64,000 nt of DNA from JAGQRJ01 sp041402045 (GTDB lineage: Bacteria > Planctomycetota > J058). Numbering within the stretch: the stretch's first letter is position 1; each line of letters begins with the position of its first letter. The stretch covers positions 62,001 through 126,000 of the forward strand of contig JAWKSZ010000016.1 in assembly GCA_041402045.1 (NCBI GenBank), written 5' to 3'. A model generated the notes under the pieces. That model was not told where the DNA came from. It did not search any database and saw only the letters and a list, made by a program, of their open reading frames with translations. Of this stretch, positions 9,326-18,696 are shown piece by piece. Made by a program: the position numbers and the translations under genes.

Positions 9326-9940
9326 TCAGTCCAGGCGGGGGACGCCGCGCTGGTCGAGGAGGCCCAGGACCTGGCCCTGGGCCTCGGCGTCGAGGGTCGG
9401 CACGCTGAGCAGGATCCCGGCGTCGCCGACCACCGCCACGAAGCGCTCGGTGCTGCGGTAGCCGGTGACCTGCTCCCAGGCCACGAACACGCTGCCTCCG
9501 GGCCGCTCGCGCAGGATCCCCTGGGCCGTGAACTGCGCGCGACCCTGGCCCAGGAGGCTCGACGCGCTCTGGACCACGAGCAGCGAGAGCACCAGGAGCC
9601 CGGTCGCGCCCACCGCCACGACCACCGCCAGGGGGGAGACCCCGAGGTCCTCGGGCACGGCCTGGGTGAACCACTCGGCGGCGGCGGGGAGCAAGCACAG
9701 GAGCGGCAGGCCGAGGGCGATCAGGAGCAGGAGCCCCAGCCGGGGGCGGGCGTCGCCCTGGACCTCCAGCAGCACGTCCTGGGGCGCGACCTCGACCTCG
9801 CTCACCACGCGGTAGCCGCTCGCGCCCCAGGTGCCGAAGATCGGGTCGAAGCCCTGAGGCGGCGTGACCTCCAGGGGGGCGTAGTCCTCCTCGCTCAGGG
9901 GGGCGTCGGAGTCTTCGGGCTCGGGCTCCATGCCCGGCAC
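9326..9940 (-). CDS. Membrane protein of unknown function
   Basis: 204 residues from a GTG at 9940, or 201 from the ATG at 9931. An acidic N-terminus (about 25 residues) is followed by a domain with APLEVTPPQGFDPIFGTWG. Two hydrophobic segments lie near residues 68-90 (LGLLLLIALGLPLLCLLP) and 101-125 (PLAVVVAVGATGLLVLSLLV). A C-terminal beta-rich domain (about 130-204) contains VFVAWEQVTGYR and resembles bacterial PH-like or photosystem-assembly-type small domains, but I do not recognise the family. It converges on gdhA and is divergent from the following IMPase-like gene. Confidence 0.7.
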   Translation of the reverse strand: MPGMEPEPEDSDAPLSEEDYAPLEVTPPQGFDPIFGTWGASGYRVVSEVEVAPQDVLLEVQGDARPRLGLLLLIALGLPLLCLLPAAAEWFTQAVPEDLGVSPLAVVVAVGATGLLVLSLLVVQSASSLLGQGRAQFTAQGILRERPGGSVFVAWEQVTGYRSTERFVAVVGDAGILLSVPTLDAEAQGQVLGLLDQRGVPRLD

Positions 9941-10008
9941 GATACGCGGCGCGGAGCGCGGCGAGAACCCGCGGGTGGCTCCCCGTGGGGGCGCGGTAGG
10001 ATCGTGGC

Positions 10009-10815
10009 ATGTCCTACGCAGCCGAGCTCCAGGTGGCGATCGACGCGGCGCGCGCGGCCGGCGAGCGCCTGCGCCGCGAGGCGAGCCGCGACGGCGGCCC
10101 GCGGGGATCGGGCTACCACGCCGACGTCGACGACGAGATCTGCGCGGAGCTGGTGGCCACCCTCGGCGCGGCCTTCCCCGACGACGAGGTGATCAGCGAG
10201 GAGCTGCCGCCGCGCCCGGGGAGCTCGGGTCGGGTGTGGCACATAGACCCCCACGACGGGACCCACCACTTCCTCCAGGGCGCGCGTGACACCTCGATCT
10301 CGATCGGGCTCGCGGTCGGGGGCGAGCTCCCGCTGGGGGTCGTCTACGCCCCGCTCGAGAGCCCGCTGACGGGCGCCCACGGCACACTGGTGGCCTGGGC
10401 CGAGGGCGCGGCGTTCACGGTCAACGACGCGGCGCCGGCGGCACGCGGTCGCGCCGACGCGCTGCTGGTCTCGCCGGGGCTGCGGGGCCAGGCTCGCGCG
10501 CGGGCCCAGGCCGCGGTGGCGCCGGCGCAGCTCGCGGGCTGCGGGAGCGTGGCCACGCGCTTCGCCCTCGTCGCCGCGGGCCAGGCGCTCGGCGGCGTGT
10601 GCGTCTACAACGTGCTCGCGAGCTGGGACTACGCCGCGGGCCAGGCGCTGTTGCGCGCGCGAGGGGGCGCCCTCGTCGACGGCGCCGGCGCCCGGATCGC
10701 GTGGCGCGACGGGCTGCCTCAGGCGCCGCGCACCATGGACTGGTTCGGCGCGGGCAGCCTGGAGGCGGCGCAGGGGCTGGCGCGGCGCTACCGCGAGCTG
10801 CTCCAGCGCGACTAG
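10009..10815 (+). CDS. Inositol-monophosphatase-family phosphatase
   Basis: 268 residues. The metal-binding signature WHIDPHDGTHHF (family consensus DPLDGT) is near residue 80, an upstream acidic EEL lies in VISEELPPR near 63, and the C-terminal SWDYAAGQALLRARGG supplies the usual W-D-x-A-A-G motif. These residues bind the two or three Mg ions of the FIG/IMPase fold. The substrate could be inositol phosphate, PAP (CysQ-like) or another sugar phosphate; the sequence alone does not decide. The unusual His after DP and in place of T/N-F makes it a divergent member. ATG at 10009. It ends at the border of an inverted-repeat element. Confidence 0.85.
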   Translation: MSYAAELQVAIDAARAAGERLRREASRDGGPRGSGYHADVDDEICAELVATLGAAFPDDEVISEELPPRPGSSGRVWHIDPHDGTHHFLQGARDTSISIGLAVGGELPLGVVYAPLESPLTGAHGTLVAWAEGAAFTVNDAAPAARGRADALLVSPGLRGQARARAQAAVAPAQLAGCGSVATRFALVAAGQALGGVCVYNVLASWDYAAGQALLRARGGALVDGAGARIAWRDGLPQAPRTMDWFGAGSLEAAQGLARRYRELLQRD

Positions 10816-10970
10816 TGCTGCGCGTCAGACGTTCCGGTACAGGTCGCGCAGCAATCGTCGTCCCTGGCTAGGCGCGAGGAGGAAGCAATGCGGGCCATTG
10901 TGACCGACGAGCAACAACGCCAGGGGCGGCGAGAACAAGCGAGATGTCCGGAACGTCTGACGTGCTGCAC
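10815..10970. repeat. 156-bp imperfect inverted-repeat element (MITE/REP-like)
   Basis: The left arm 10815-10841 (core CAGACGTTCCGG) is the reverse complement of the right arm 10945-10970 (core CCGGAACGTCTG), with few mismatches. Internal stretches also pair: CGTCGTCCCTGGC near 10857 with GCCAGGGGCGGCG near 10921. The whole element could thus fold into one long hairpin. Right after it, GTGCTGC/GCAGCAC (10962-10968 and 10975-10981) forms another small hairpin. It holds no convincing gene and begins on the last base of the preceding stop codon. Confidence 0.75.
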
Positions 10971-11046
10971 TGGCGCAGCACTGTCGTGCCACGAGGCGCG
11001 CGCCGCCAGACTCGCGAACGAGTCGGGCGACGCGCGTGAACCGGAC

Positions 11047-11217
11047 TCAGCGTCCGGGGTGGAAGTAGCGCTCGCGATCGTGAGCCTCTGGACCAGGAAT
11101 GTTCAGCGGCTCGTCGTGTTCCTTGCGCCAGGTCCGGCGAATCGGCACCGAATAGGCCACGGCGAGGATCGTCGCCAGGCCCGCGCCAATGACGAACGCC
11201 GTGAGCAGGGCGACCAT
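11047..11217 (-). CDS. 56-aa single-pass membrane protein
   Basis: ATG at 11217 has AAAGGAG about nine bases upstream. The product starts MVALLTAFVIGAGLATILAV, one clear transmembrane helix, and continues with a basic, then acidic soluble tail ending YFHPGR. I do not recognise the family. It lies downstream of CsbD on the same strand, among stress-type small proteins. The strong ribosome-binding site and membrane-helix pattern support that it is real despite its size. Confidence 0.65.
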   Translation of the reverse strand: MVALLTAFVIGAGLATILAVAYSVPIRRTWRKEHDEPLNIPGPEAHDRERYFHPGR

Positions 11218-11329
11218 GATCGGATCTCCTTTCGGGCTGCGGAGCGCGCCCGCGCGGAGCGCGGGCGCGATTCGACGCAGCGAGGGTGCGGACGGGTGCA
11301 GGCGCGCCCTCGCGGACGCGCCGCCCGGA

Positions 11330-11548
11330 TCAGCGGGTGCTGGTCTCGGGCTCCAGGGTCTCGAGGAAGGCGTCGATCTGCTCGTTGATCTTGTCCTTCG
11401 CCCAGCCGTAGCGGCGCTGCAGCGCGCCGGCGAGGCGCTCGCGCTTGCCTTCGATCTGCTGGGTGTCGTCGTCGGTGAGCTTGCCCCAGCGCTCGCGGGC
11501 CTTGCCCTTGAGCTCGGTCCATTGGCCGGAAATGCGGTCCCAATTCAT
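11330..11548 (-). CDS. CsbD family stress protein
   Basis: 72 residues beginning MNWDRISGQWTELKGKARER, with the family pattern W-x2-G-x-W-x-x-x-K-G-x2-K-x2-W. The second half contains YGWAKDKINEQIDAFLE. CsbD-like proteins are small hydrophilic general-stress proteins, and their molecular role is not known. ATG at 11548 with AGGAGACTC upstream. The length is typical. Confidence 0.9.
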   Translation of the reverse strand: MNWDRISGQWTELKGKARERWGKLTDDDTQQIEGKRERLAGALQRRYGWAKDKINEQIDAFLETLEPETSTR

Positions 11549-11722
11549 GGTGAGTCTCCTGTTCTGGTGGGTTCGTGAGGGGAGCAGGGGTGGGCGCGCG
11601 CCCGCCCTCGCTCGTTGCAGATCTAGTTAGCGAATCTCGGGCCGGGCCTGAGGGCCGAACCCGCGGGGTTTAGGGCCGTCGCGCGAGACAGGTGTGGCCC
11701 GCGCGCACGGCTCCTGCGCGTC

Positions 11723-11742
11723 GCGGGACAGGGCTGTCCCGC
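11723..11742 (-). terminator. Hairpin GCGGGACA/TGTCCCGC
   Basis: An 8-bp perfect stem with a GGGC loop, 59 bases beyond the stop of the minus-strand lipoprotein gene. No T tract. Confidence 0.5.
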
Positions 11743-11800
11743 CGCGACCACGCGCCCCCGCCGGCGGCAGGCGCGCGCGGTCGCCGCGCGAGGGTAGGCA

Positions 11801-12319
11801 TTACTTGTCGTCGTCGAGCTCGTACTCGCGGGACTTCGTCTCGGTCTCGGTCTCGGTCTCGGTCTCGACCTCGGTCGAGGTCTCCTCCTCGATCACGGCG
11901 CCGTCGACGTCCTGCTCGACCTCGACGTCCTTCTCGACCTGCTTGTCCACGTCCTTGTGGGTGTGGTTCTCGGTCGTGCGCGTGTGGGTCTCGTTGACTT
12001 CCAGCTTCATGCCGCCGTCCTCGTCCTGGCGCTTCAGCTCGAAGTTGACGAAGGCCGGATCGGGCTCGTCGCGGATCACGCGGCGCTCGCTCTTGGCGGC
12101 GTAGCCCGGGGCCTGGACGTGGAGCTGCTGGGGCTCGTCGTCGTCGTCGGCGTCGAGCACGTAGAAGCCCTCGCTGTCGGTGGTGGTGGTCTCTTCGCCG
12201 ACGCGCACGGTGGCGCCGGGGAGGGGCTGCTGGGTCTTGGCGTCGGTCACGGTCCCCTTGAGGGTCGTGCTGCAGCCGCAGGCGAACAAGGCGGCCGCGC
12301 AGAGGGTGAGGTAGCGCAT
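11801..12319 (-). CDS. Lipoprotein with carboxypeptidase-regulatory-like domain and acidic tail
   Basis: 172 residues. The signal peptide MRYLTLCAAALFACGC carries a lipobox-like LFAC. A CarboxypepD_reg-type (transthyretin/Ig-like) beta-sandwich follows at about residues 18-95, with LKGTVTDAKTQQPLPGATV, DSEGFYVLD and LHVQAPGY. The C-terminus (about 105-172) is low-complexity and highly charged, with repeated K-D-V-x-K/E units and a run of T-E dipeptides. Start ATG 12319 after AGGAG. Likely surface or periplasmic and lipid-anchored; function unknown. The acidic tail may bind cations. Confidence 0.75.
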   Translation of the reverse strand: MRYLTLCAAALFACGCSTTLKGTVTDAKTQQPLPGATVRVGEETTTTDSEGFYVLDADDDDEPQQLHVQAPGYAAKSERRVIRDEPDPAFVNFELKRQDEDGGMKLEVNETHTRTTENHTHKDVDKQVEKDVEVEQDVDGAVIEEETSTEVETETETETETKSREYELDDDK

Positions 12320-12708
12320 GGGAGTCTCCTGTCGGGCGGGATTGAGGGGTCCGTCGCGGGATCGCGCCCGGGGCGACGCGCGACGTGCTGCCGTGGCAGC
12401 GTTGAGAGGCAGTGAGCAAGCGGCCTGCCGAACACAAGTCCAATCAGCCTGGAACGAGGCGGTCGGTGATGGCTCGCCGTCCGCCACGCGCGACGCGCGG
12501 CCGCAGCGCCGTGCGCGCGCTCTCGCGGCGCCCGCGCCGCGAGGGCGCGCAGCTCGACCTCGCGCGGCGGCGCGCCTCAGCGCGAGCGCGCGGCGCCAGA
12601 CCCGCGCGCGCGGCGCCTGCGCAGGCCGGGCGCGAGGCGTCCGTATGCAGGGACCGCGGCGTGCGCCGCGGTCCCAGCGGAGTCGATCAGCCGTTCAGGC
12701 GGTCAGGA
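12320..12708. other. 389-bp intergenic region with strong hairpins, no gene
   Basis: Between two minus-strand genes. It holds an imperfect long hairpin at 12515-12550 (GCGCGCTCTCGCGGCG against CGCCGCGAGGGCGCGC) and the terminator listed separately. No open frame here has a credible start, ribosome-binding site or protein family. The part next to 12319 should contain the promoter of the lipoprotein gene. Confidence 0.55.
12650..12675 (-). terminator. Perfect 11-bp hairpin, terminator-like
   Basis: GGGACCGCGGC, loop GTGC, GCCGCGGTCCC. It lies 34 bases past the stop of the redoxin-fold gene. Confidence 0.65.
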
Positions 12709-13503
12709 CTACTCCTGGTCCTGCTTGGGCTCCTGGTCGACGTCGTCGTCCCAGTCCTTCTCGGTCTCGCGGGGGGCGCTGGCGGGCAGGGTGCCCTTCG
12801 CCTTGCCCGAGTAGGCCGGGTCGTTGACCGCGAGGTGCAGCTCCGAGGTCAGGTTCGTGATCGCCTGCTCGTCACCGGCGGCGGCGACGTGGGCGATCAT
12901 GTCCTTGCCACGCACGATCACCGCGCTGGGGGTGCACTCCTCGCTGGCCTCGTAGCGCAGCGGGGCGACGTAGAGGGCGTAGTCCTCGATCTTGCGCTGC
13001 TCGAGGAACTTCCGCATGCCCTCGAACTGCTGGGCGCGGGCCTCGGCGAGGCGCTCCTCGAGCTCCTCCTTCACGTCCTCGTCCTTGGCGCTCTCCCAGG
13101 TCTCCCGGGCGACGCGGACCTCCTCGGTCTCGCCGACGGCGACGAACACCCAGTTGACGTCCTTGTCCTTGAAGTCCTCGTAGAGCTTGGTGAACGGGGT
13201 GCTGGTGTCGCGCATGACCTCGCCGGTCTTGGCCATGAACGTGGGGTCGCGCTTGACGTCGAAGAACTTGATGACCGTCGCCTCGTCGTCCGCGATCTCC
13301 TTGTCGAGATACAGCTCCTCGCCGTCCTCGTTGATCAGCTTCAGGCCGGGCAGCTTGGTGCCCTTCTGCAGTTGAACGTGGTCCTTGGGCATGTCCAGGC
13401 GGTTCTCGCCCTGAGCCTGGGTCTCGTCGGTGTCCTGGGCGATGGCCACGCCGCCGAAGCTCACGGCCATGGCGAACGCGCTCACAATCGTCAAAGTGCG
13501 CAT
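12709..13503 (-). CDS. Secreted redoxin-fold protein lacking the CxxC motif
   Basis: 264 residues with a signal peptide ending near AIAQD (residue 23). The segment LPGLKLINEDGEELYL followed by ATVIKFFDV resembles the start of the AhpC/TlpA thioredoxin-like fold, but the active-site cysteines are absent. The only Cys seen is in EECTPSAVIV, corresponding to the cis-Pro region of the fold. The middle is helical and highly charged, and the C-terminus is rich in D/E/Q. ATG at 13503 with AGGAGACCC upstream. Probably periplasmic; a redox function is doubtful without catalytic cysteines. Confidence 0.65.
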   Translation of the reverse strand: MRTLTIVSAFAMAVSFGGVAIAQDTDETQAQGENRLDMPKDHVQLQKGTKLPGLKLINEDGEELYLDKEIADDEATVIKFFDVKRDPTFMAKTGEVMRDTSTPFTKLYEDFKDKDVNWVFVAVGETEEVRVARETWESAKDEDVKEELEERLAEARAQQFEGMRKFLEQRKIEDYALYVAPLRYEASEECTPSAVIVRGKDMIAHVAAAGDEQAITNLTSELHLAVNDPAYSGKAKGTLPASAPRETEKDWDDDVDQEPKQDQE

Positions 13504-13706
13504 GGGGGTCTCCTATGAAAGGGGTCGTCTTGAGGTGGGAATGGGATCGCGCCGGTCCCCGGCGGGTGAAGTCCCCGAGGGGGACGGGCGCTTGGTAGGG
13601 AGCCCTACTGCACCCGCGGTGCCGAGGCGCAACCTCAAGCCGCGCGTGCTGCCAGGGTCGGCCCTGTCTCAGGGCCCTGGCTCGGCGCGTCAGGGGCGGC
13701 GCGCGC
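13504..13706. promoter_or_regulatory. Gap between minus-strand genes, upstream of redoxin-fold gene
   Basis: This 203-bp stretch should carry the promoter of the 12709-13503 gene and the end of the capsule/channel transcript. I see an imperfect repeat GGCGGCGCGCGC/GGCGCGCGCC near the channel stop but no certain promoter. Confidence 0.35.
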
Positions 13707-16700
13707 TCAGCGGCGCGCGCCCGCCGTGCGGTCCTCCGACGGCGCGCGGCCGTTGCGCGTAGCGGCGTCTTCGGCGACCTCGGGCGGCTCGCGCGTTGCT
13801 TCGTAGGCGGCCTGGGAGTAGACGGACGCGTCGGCGGCCGGTTCGGGCGGCTGGTCGGGCTCCGCGGGCTCTGCGGGCGCGCGCGGCTCCGCGCGCTCGT
13901 CGCGCGGCGTGGACCGCGCCCGGGGGGCGTCTCGCTCCGCGCGCGCGTCGCGGCGGGGCGCCTCGTCCTGTAGCAGCTCGCGCAGGCCCTGGGTCGGGTG
14001 CAGGTGCACGTCGCTCTGGGGGAAGGCGATACAGATCCCGGCCTCGTTGAAGCGCCGGTTGATCTCGTCGAGCAGCTCGTGCTTGACCGTGTAGCGGTGG
14101 CGCACGTGGGCCACGAACGCGCGCAGCTCGAAGTTCAGCGCGCTGTCGCCGAAGGCGTCGAAGAACGCCACCGGCTCGGGGTCGGCGAGCACGTGGGGGT
14201 GTCCGCGGGCCACCGAGAGCAGGATCTCGCGGGCGCGCCCGGTGTCCGAGCCGTAGGCGATCCCCACCGGGAGGCAGAGCCGGATCTCGGGGGAGGAGAG
14301 CGACCAGTTGATCACCTGGCCGGTGACGAACTCCTTGTTGGGAATGATCAGCTCCTTGTTGTCCCAGTCGGTGACCGTGGTCGCGCGCATGCGCACCCGG
14401 GTCACGGTGCCGCTCACCGGCGTGCCCGTGGTCTGGCCGACGGTCACCACGTCGCCCACGCGGATCGGGCGCTCCATGAGGATGATGATCCCGCTCACGA
14501 AGTTGGCGAAGATCTCTTGCAGGCCGAAGGCGAGGCCGAAGGTCAGGCCGCCGCCAGCCACTGAATGTTCTCCCAGCCGATCCCCAGCAGGGTCTTGATC
14601 GTGAGGTTGAGCCCGACGATCCCGATCAGGTAGCGCGCGCCCGTGCTGACCGCGTAGCCCACTCCCGGCGCCGAGGGGCAGCCGCTCGAGCAGCCCCATG
14701 CAGGAGCGCGGGAGGTTCTTGGCCAGGATCACGGTCAGCGTGAACAAGAGCAGGGCCAGGCCGAGGTCGGCCACCGTCAGCCGCTCGGGCAAGGCGTCCT
14801 CGCCGACGACGCCGCCGCCCTCGTCGCCCTCAGGCTGGGGGCGCCCGGGAGCCGGGCCTCGGACGCGCTGGGGTCGACGTCTGGGCGTCCTCGGACGCGG
14901 CTCTCGGCCTTCGGCCTCGGCCGCGGGGGCGTCGGCGCCGGGGGCCTCGAGCACCGAGCTCAGGTGGATGTGCGCTGCTGGGGCGGGAGCACCCGCATGG
15001 CGGGGTAGACCTGCAGGCGGTCGAGCTGCCGCAGCGCGGGGAGCGAGCTCGACCAGATCGCGTAGGTGCCCACGAGCAGCGTCAGGGCCAGACCCCAACG
15101 GATCAACTGGCGGACCTCGGCGTCGGGGAGGTAGGCCTCGAGGTCCGCGGGCTCGGGCTTGGCGTCGCCCTCGGCCACCTCCTCCGCGGGCTCGCGCTCG
15201 CGCTCCTCGCCGTCGTCCTCGTCGTCTTCGGCGGGCGCGTCCTGGGACTCGCGCTCCTGCTGCTCGGCGCGGGCCTCGGCCACGCGCCGCGCGTGGCGCA
15301 GCTTGGCGAGGGTGATCCAGCGCTGGAGCGCGGCGCGCACGAGCAGCGCGCCAGTCACGAGCACGGCGGTCAGCCCCAGGCGGTGCATGAGCTGGATCCC
15401 GGAGTAGGCGTAGCCCTCCAGCGCCAGGGCCAGGAGCACCAGGGGCAGCGCCACCACCGCGAGGTACCAGCCCCAGCGCACCCGGAGCAGGAGCCCGTCG
15501 GGGTGGCGTTGGCGCAGGCTGTTGAGCAGGGGGCCGCCGGGGCGCAGGGTCACCCCGAGGATCGCCGCCGTCGCCAGGGCCTCGACCGCGAAGGCCAGGA
15601 GCCCCAGGGAGTCGGCGAGCTCGGTCCGGGTCTGCCGCTCCATGGACACGACCACGAAGCTGGCCACGGCGAGCACGGGGACGAACCACACCAGGTGCCG
15701 GCGCAAGGCCTGGCGCGGCGCCGCGCGCCAACGGAACAAGGAGCCGATCCCGTGGGGCGCGGCGAGGGTGAACACCACCCCGCCGGCGAACAGGACGAGC
15801 GCGACCGCCATGAGGCCGGTGGCCACGGACTTGGCCACGAGGAGCTGCCGCGGCGGGGCGAACAGGAACCCGGCCGCGCCCAGGACCAGCCAGGGGATCG
15901 GAGCGGCGCGCAGGGCGACCCAGCCCAGGCACAGGGGCGCGAGCCAGGGGGTGTCCTCGTCGCTCCAGGCGACCTCCTCGGCGCGCAGGAGCTGGGCGTG
16001 GGAGGCGCGGAAGCCGACGACGATCCCCGCCGCGCCGAGCACCCACAGGAAGCCCCACCACCACCCCGCGCGGAGCTGCTCCAGCGAGCGCTCGAGGGCG
16101 AGGCTCCAGTTGCCGCCCTCGCGGTAGAACGCGAGCCCGTCCAGGGCGTCCTGGACCTGGAACCCGCTGAGGCCGTCGCTGCTGCGCAGCCAGAGGATCC
16201 GCTCCTCGAGGAACCCGCGGTACTCGCGGGTGGCCTGGGCCAGCTCGTCGTTGGCCCGCGCCAGCTCCGCGAGGCAGCTCCCGAGGAGCGCGTAGTCGTC
16301 GAGGAGGTCGTCGACCAGCTCGCGCTGGGTCGAGAGCAGCTCGCGCGCGACCGGGCGCACCGCGGAGCGGTTGGCGGCGGGCAAGCTCTGCAGCAGCGCC
16401 TCCAGGCGCAGGTCCAGGTCGCTCAGCTCGCGGCGGACCTGGCGCAGTTGGATCCGCTCGTACTGCACGCGGGCGGTCTCCTCGCGCCAGCGCTCGGCCT
16501 CACCCTCGAGCGCCGCGGCGTCGAGGGTCCGGTTGAGCTCGGCGTGCAGCAGGCGCCCCAGGGCCTTGGCCAGCCCCGCGGCCTGGATCTGGCTGAACAC
16601 CAGGCTGAAGGAGTCGCGGACCTCCCGCAGTTGGGAGCGGCGGCGCGCCAGGCGCTCCTGCTTGGACTCGAGGCGGGCCACGGTGCCCTCGGCGCCGGCG

Positions 16701-17596
16701 CGGCGCGCGGCGAGCTCGAGGTTGCTCGCGGCCAGGTGGGCCATGGACGGGCTGAGGGCCAGCGCGCGCTGGCGCAGCAGGCTCGCGCGCTCCTCGGTGC
16801 GCTCCGCGGCGGCCTGGCGCAGCTCCGCCAGCCGCGTATCCCAGGCCTCGGCCGCGCCCTGGGCGCGGCGCAGGCGGCGCTGGGCGAGGTCCAGGCGAGC
16901 CTGGAGCAGGTCGCGTCGCGCGTCGTAGCTCGAGACCTCGGCCTCGAGGGTCTGGACCTCGGTCTCCAGCCGGCGGAGCTGGGCCTGGGCGTGCATGCTC
17001 CGCGCCTCGTGCAGCACGGGGTGGATCTCGGCGGCCTCGCCCTCGAGCTGCAGCAGGCGCTCCCGGGTGAGGGCCGACTCCTGGCGCGCCGCGGCGATCC
17101 GGCTGGGGGCGTCCACCCGGCGCTCGCCGCGGAACTCGACTGCGGTGCGCAGGCGCTCCACCTCGGCCCGCGCCTCCTGCAGCTCGCTGGTCGCGGCGTT
17201 GGCCGCTTGCTGGGCCACGTCCACGGTGTCGGCCTCGGCGACCTCGGGCAGCGCCTCCTCGACCTGGCCTGGGGCCACGGCCTCGAGCTCGACCTGCACC
17301 CGCTGCAGGTCGTCGGGGGCGCGCTCGCGCAGCTCGACGAAGGTCCGGCGCTGCTCGGCGAGCTGCGCGGCGCGGCGCAGCTCGGCCTGGGCCTCCAGGT
17401 AGTGGCTGCGCGCCTCCTCGGTCTGGGCCTCGGGGAGCGCGAGGTCGTCCAGGCTCTTGAGGTGCGAGGCGACCTCGGCGACCGAGAGCGCGTCGTCGCC
17501 GGCGAGGGCTGCCGGCGGCGGCTCGACGTCCTCCTCCTGAGCGAGGGCGAGGGGGCCCAGGGTCAGGGCCGCGAAGAGCACGACGGTCAGGCGCAC
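13707..17596 (-). CDS. MscK/KefA-type mechanosensitive channel (frameshifted)
   Basis: About 1,295 codons if read across at least three indels (near 14970, 14880 and 14570-14690). A signal peptide (VRLTVVLFAALTLGPLALAQ) is followed by a roughly 500-residue periplasmic coiled-coil region and a multi-helix membrane region. The MscS core has FGLQEIFANFVSGIIILMER, RVGDVVTVGQ and IIPNKEFVTGQVINWSL. The C-terminus is a charged, low-complexity tail. This architecture is that of the large MscK type, which opens under membrane tension or ionic stress. The GTG start at 17596 has AGGAGTGA upstream and lies 10 bases inside pgsW. The channel is therefore the last gene of the poly-gamma-glutamate operon. 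Confidence 0.85.
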
Positions 17597-18696
17597 GGGG
17601 TCACTCCTGTGAGTTCGCTCCCCAGGGCGGCGCGTCCGCGGGAGGTGTGGAAGGCGGCGAGGAGCGCGAGGCCCAGGAGGGCCAGCGCGACCAGCGCCCG
17701 GCTCCGGGCGAGGGTCGCCAGGTCGATCACCCGTGGCGCGGGGATCGCGGGGTCCGGGGGCAGGCCGTGCTCCCGGGCGAGGACCTCGAGCTGGCGCAGG
17801 TTCACGAGGGGCACCCCCGCGCGCAGGAGCGCGCTGGCGACGCTGCCCTCGCGCAGCCCGAGCTGAGGGGCGTCCGCGGGCAAGGTCAGCCCGGGGGCGA
17901 ACTCGCCCAGGCCTTCGGCGCCGCCGACCGAGGCCGCGGCGCCGCCGACGTTGACGTAGGCGGCCAGGGGCGCGCCGCCCCGAGCCTCCTCGTAGCGCTG
18001 GAGCCGCGCCGCCGCGGCGTCGGCGAGGGTGGCGCGGGTCAGGTCCTCGAGGTCGTTGCGCGCGATCGCCGCCTCGAGCGCGGCGCGCCCCGCAGGCGAG
18101 AGCCCGGCGGCGTGATCCTCGGGGCCGCCCAGGGACGCGCCCAGCGAGCGGCCGCTGATCCGCCCGCGGGTGTGGAGCGCGCGCTCCATGTCGATCCACA
18201 GCCACGTGGGGCGGTTGGCCCCCCACTGGGAGGCCGCGGCGCTGCTGATCACCAGGGGCTGGGCCTCCAGCGCGTCGAGGGCGGCCCAGGTCGCGAGGTT
18301 CAGGGCGGGGAACGAGCCCGAGCACGAGACCGCGACGCGATCCCCGGGGCGCACGCCGGCCCGCCAGAGCTGAGCCGCGATCACCGCCGCCCAGCGCGGG
18401 TCGAGGGAGCGGCGCTTGGCGGCGAGGCTCCCGCTGACCGAGGTGACCTCGGTGTGGACCTCGCCCATGAGCGCCGTGGGTTCGGCGCCGGCGATCCCGC
18501 GCGCGGCGGCCTCCTCGGCCAGCGCGGCCTGGCCCAGCGCGGCGCGCTCGACGGCGTCGCGCAGCCGCGCCTGGAGCTCGGGCGGCGCGGTCCGCGGCCA
18601 GCGCTCCACCGCCCAGGTGGCCGCCAGGGCCAAGAGCACGAGACCGACCAGGACGCCGGGGCTCACGCGCTGGGGTCGCCAGTAGACGCGCTTCAT
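17587..18696 (-). CDS. pgsW: Poly-gamma-glutamate system protein (PgsW type)
   Basis: 369 residues from ATG 18696, which overlaps the pgsC stop (ATGA). It begins MKRVYWRPQRVS, with a membrane anchor at about residues 13-32 and a second hydrophobic helix near the C-terminus (ALVALALLGLALLAAFH). The family blocks are VSCSGSFPALNLATWAALDA, ISSAAASQWGANRPTWLWID and GRSLGASLGGPED. They match the uncharacterised 'poly-gamma-glutamate system protein' family found next to pgsB and pgsC in bacteria lacking the classical PgsA. The likely role is polymer export or ligase-complex support at the inner membrane. Function is inferred from genomic association; no catalytic residue is known. Confidence 0.88.
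   Translation of the reverse strand: MKRVYWRPQRVSPGVLVGLVLLALAATWAVERWPRTAPPELQARLRDAVERAALGQAALAEEAAARGIAGAEPTALMGEVHTEVTSVSGSLAAKRRSLDPRWAAVIAAQLWRAGVRPGDRVAVSCSGSFPALNLATWAALDALEAQPLVISSAAASQWGANRPTWLWIDMERALHTRGRISGRSLGASLGGPEDHAAGLSPAGRAALEAAIARNDLEDLTRATLADAAAARLQRYEEARGGAPLAAYVNVGGAAASVGGAEGLGEFAPGLTLPADAPQLGLREGSVASALLRAGVPLVNLRQLEVLAREHGLPPDPAIPAPRVIDLATLARSRALVALALLGLALLAAFHTSRGRAALGSELTGVTPCA

Noticed and set aside
10888..11388. A 166-codon plus-strand frame overlapping the inverted-repeat element
   Set aside because: Highly Arg-rich product, no ribosome site; it overlaps the better-supported CsbD and 56-aa membrane-protein genes on the other strand.
11840..11880. Short TCGGTCTCGGTCTCGG repeats as a possible CRISPR-like or microsatellite array
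   Set aside because: They encode the Thr-Glu dipeptide run of the minus-strand lipoprotein tail; no spacers.
15293..17866. An 857-codon plus-strand frame opposite the MscK and pgsW genes
   Set aside because: The product is Gln/Gly/Glu-rich with no family signal; the minus strand encodes clear MscK coiled coil and pgsW.
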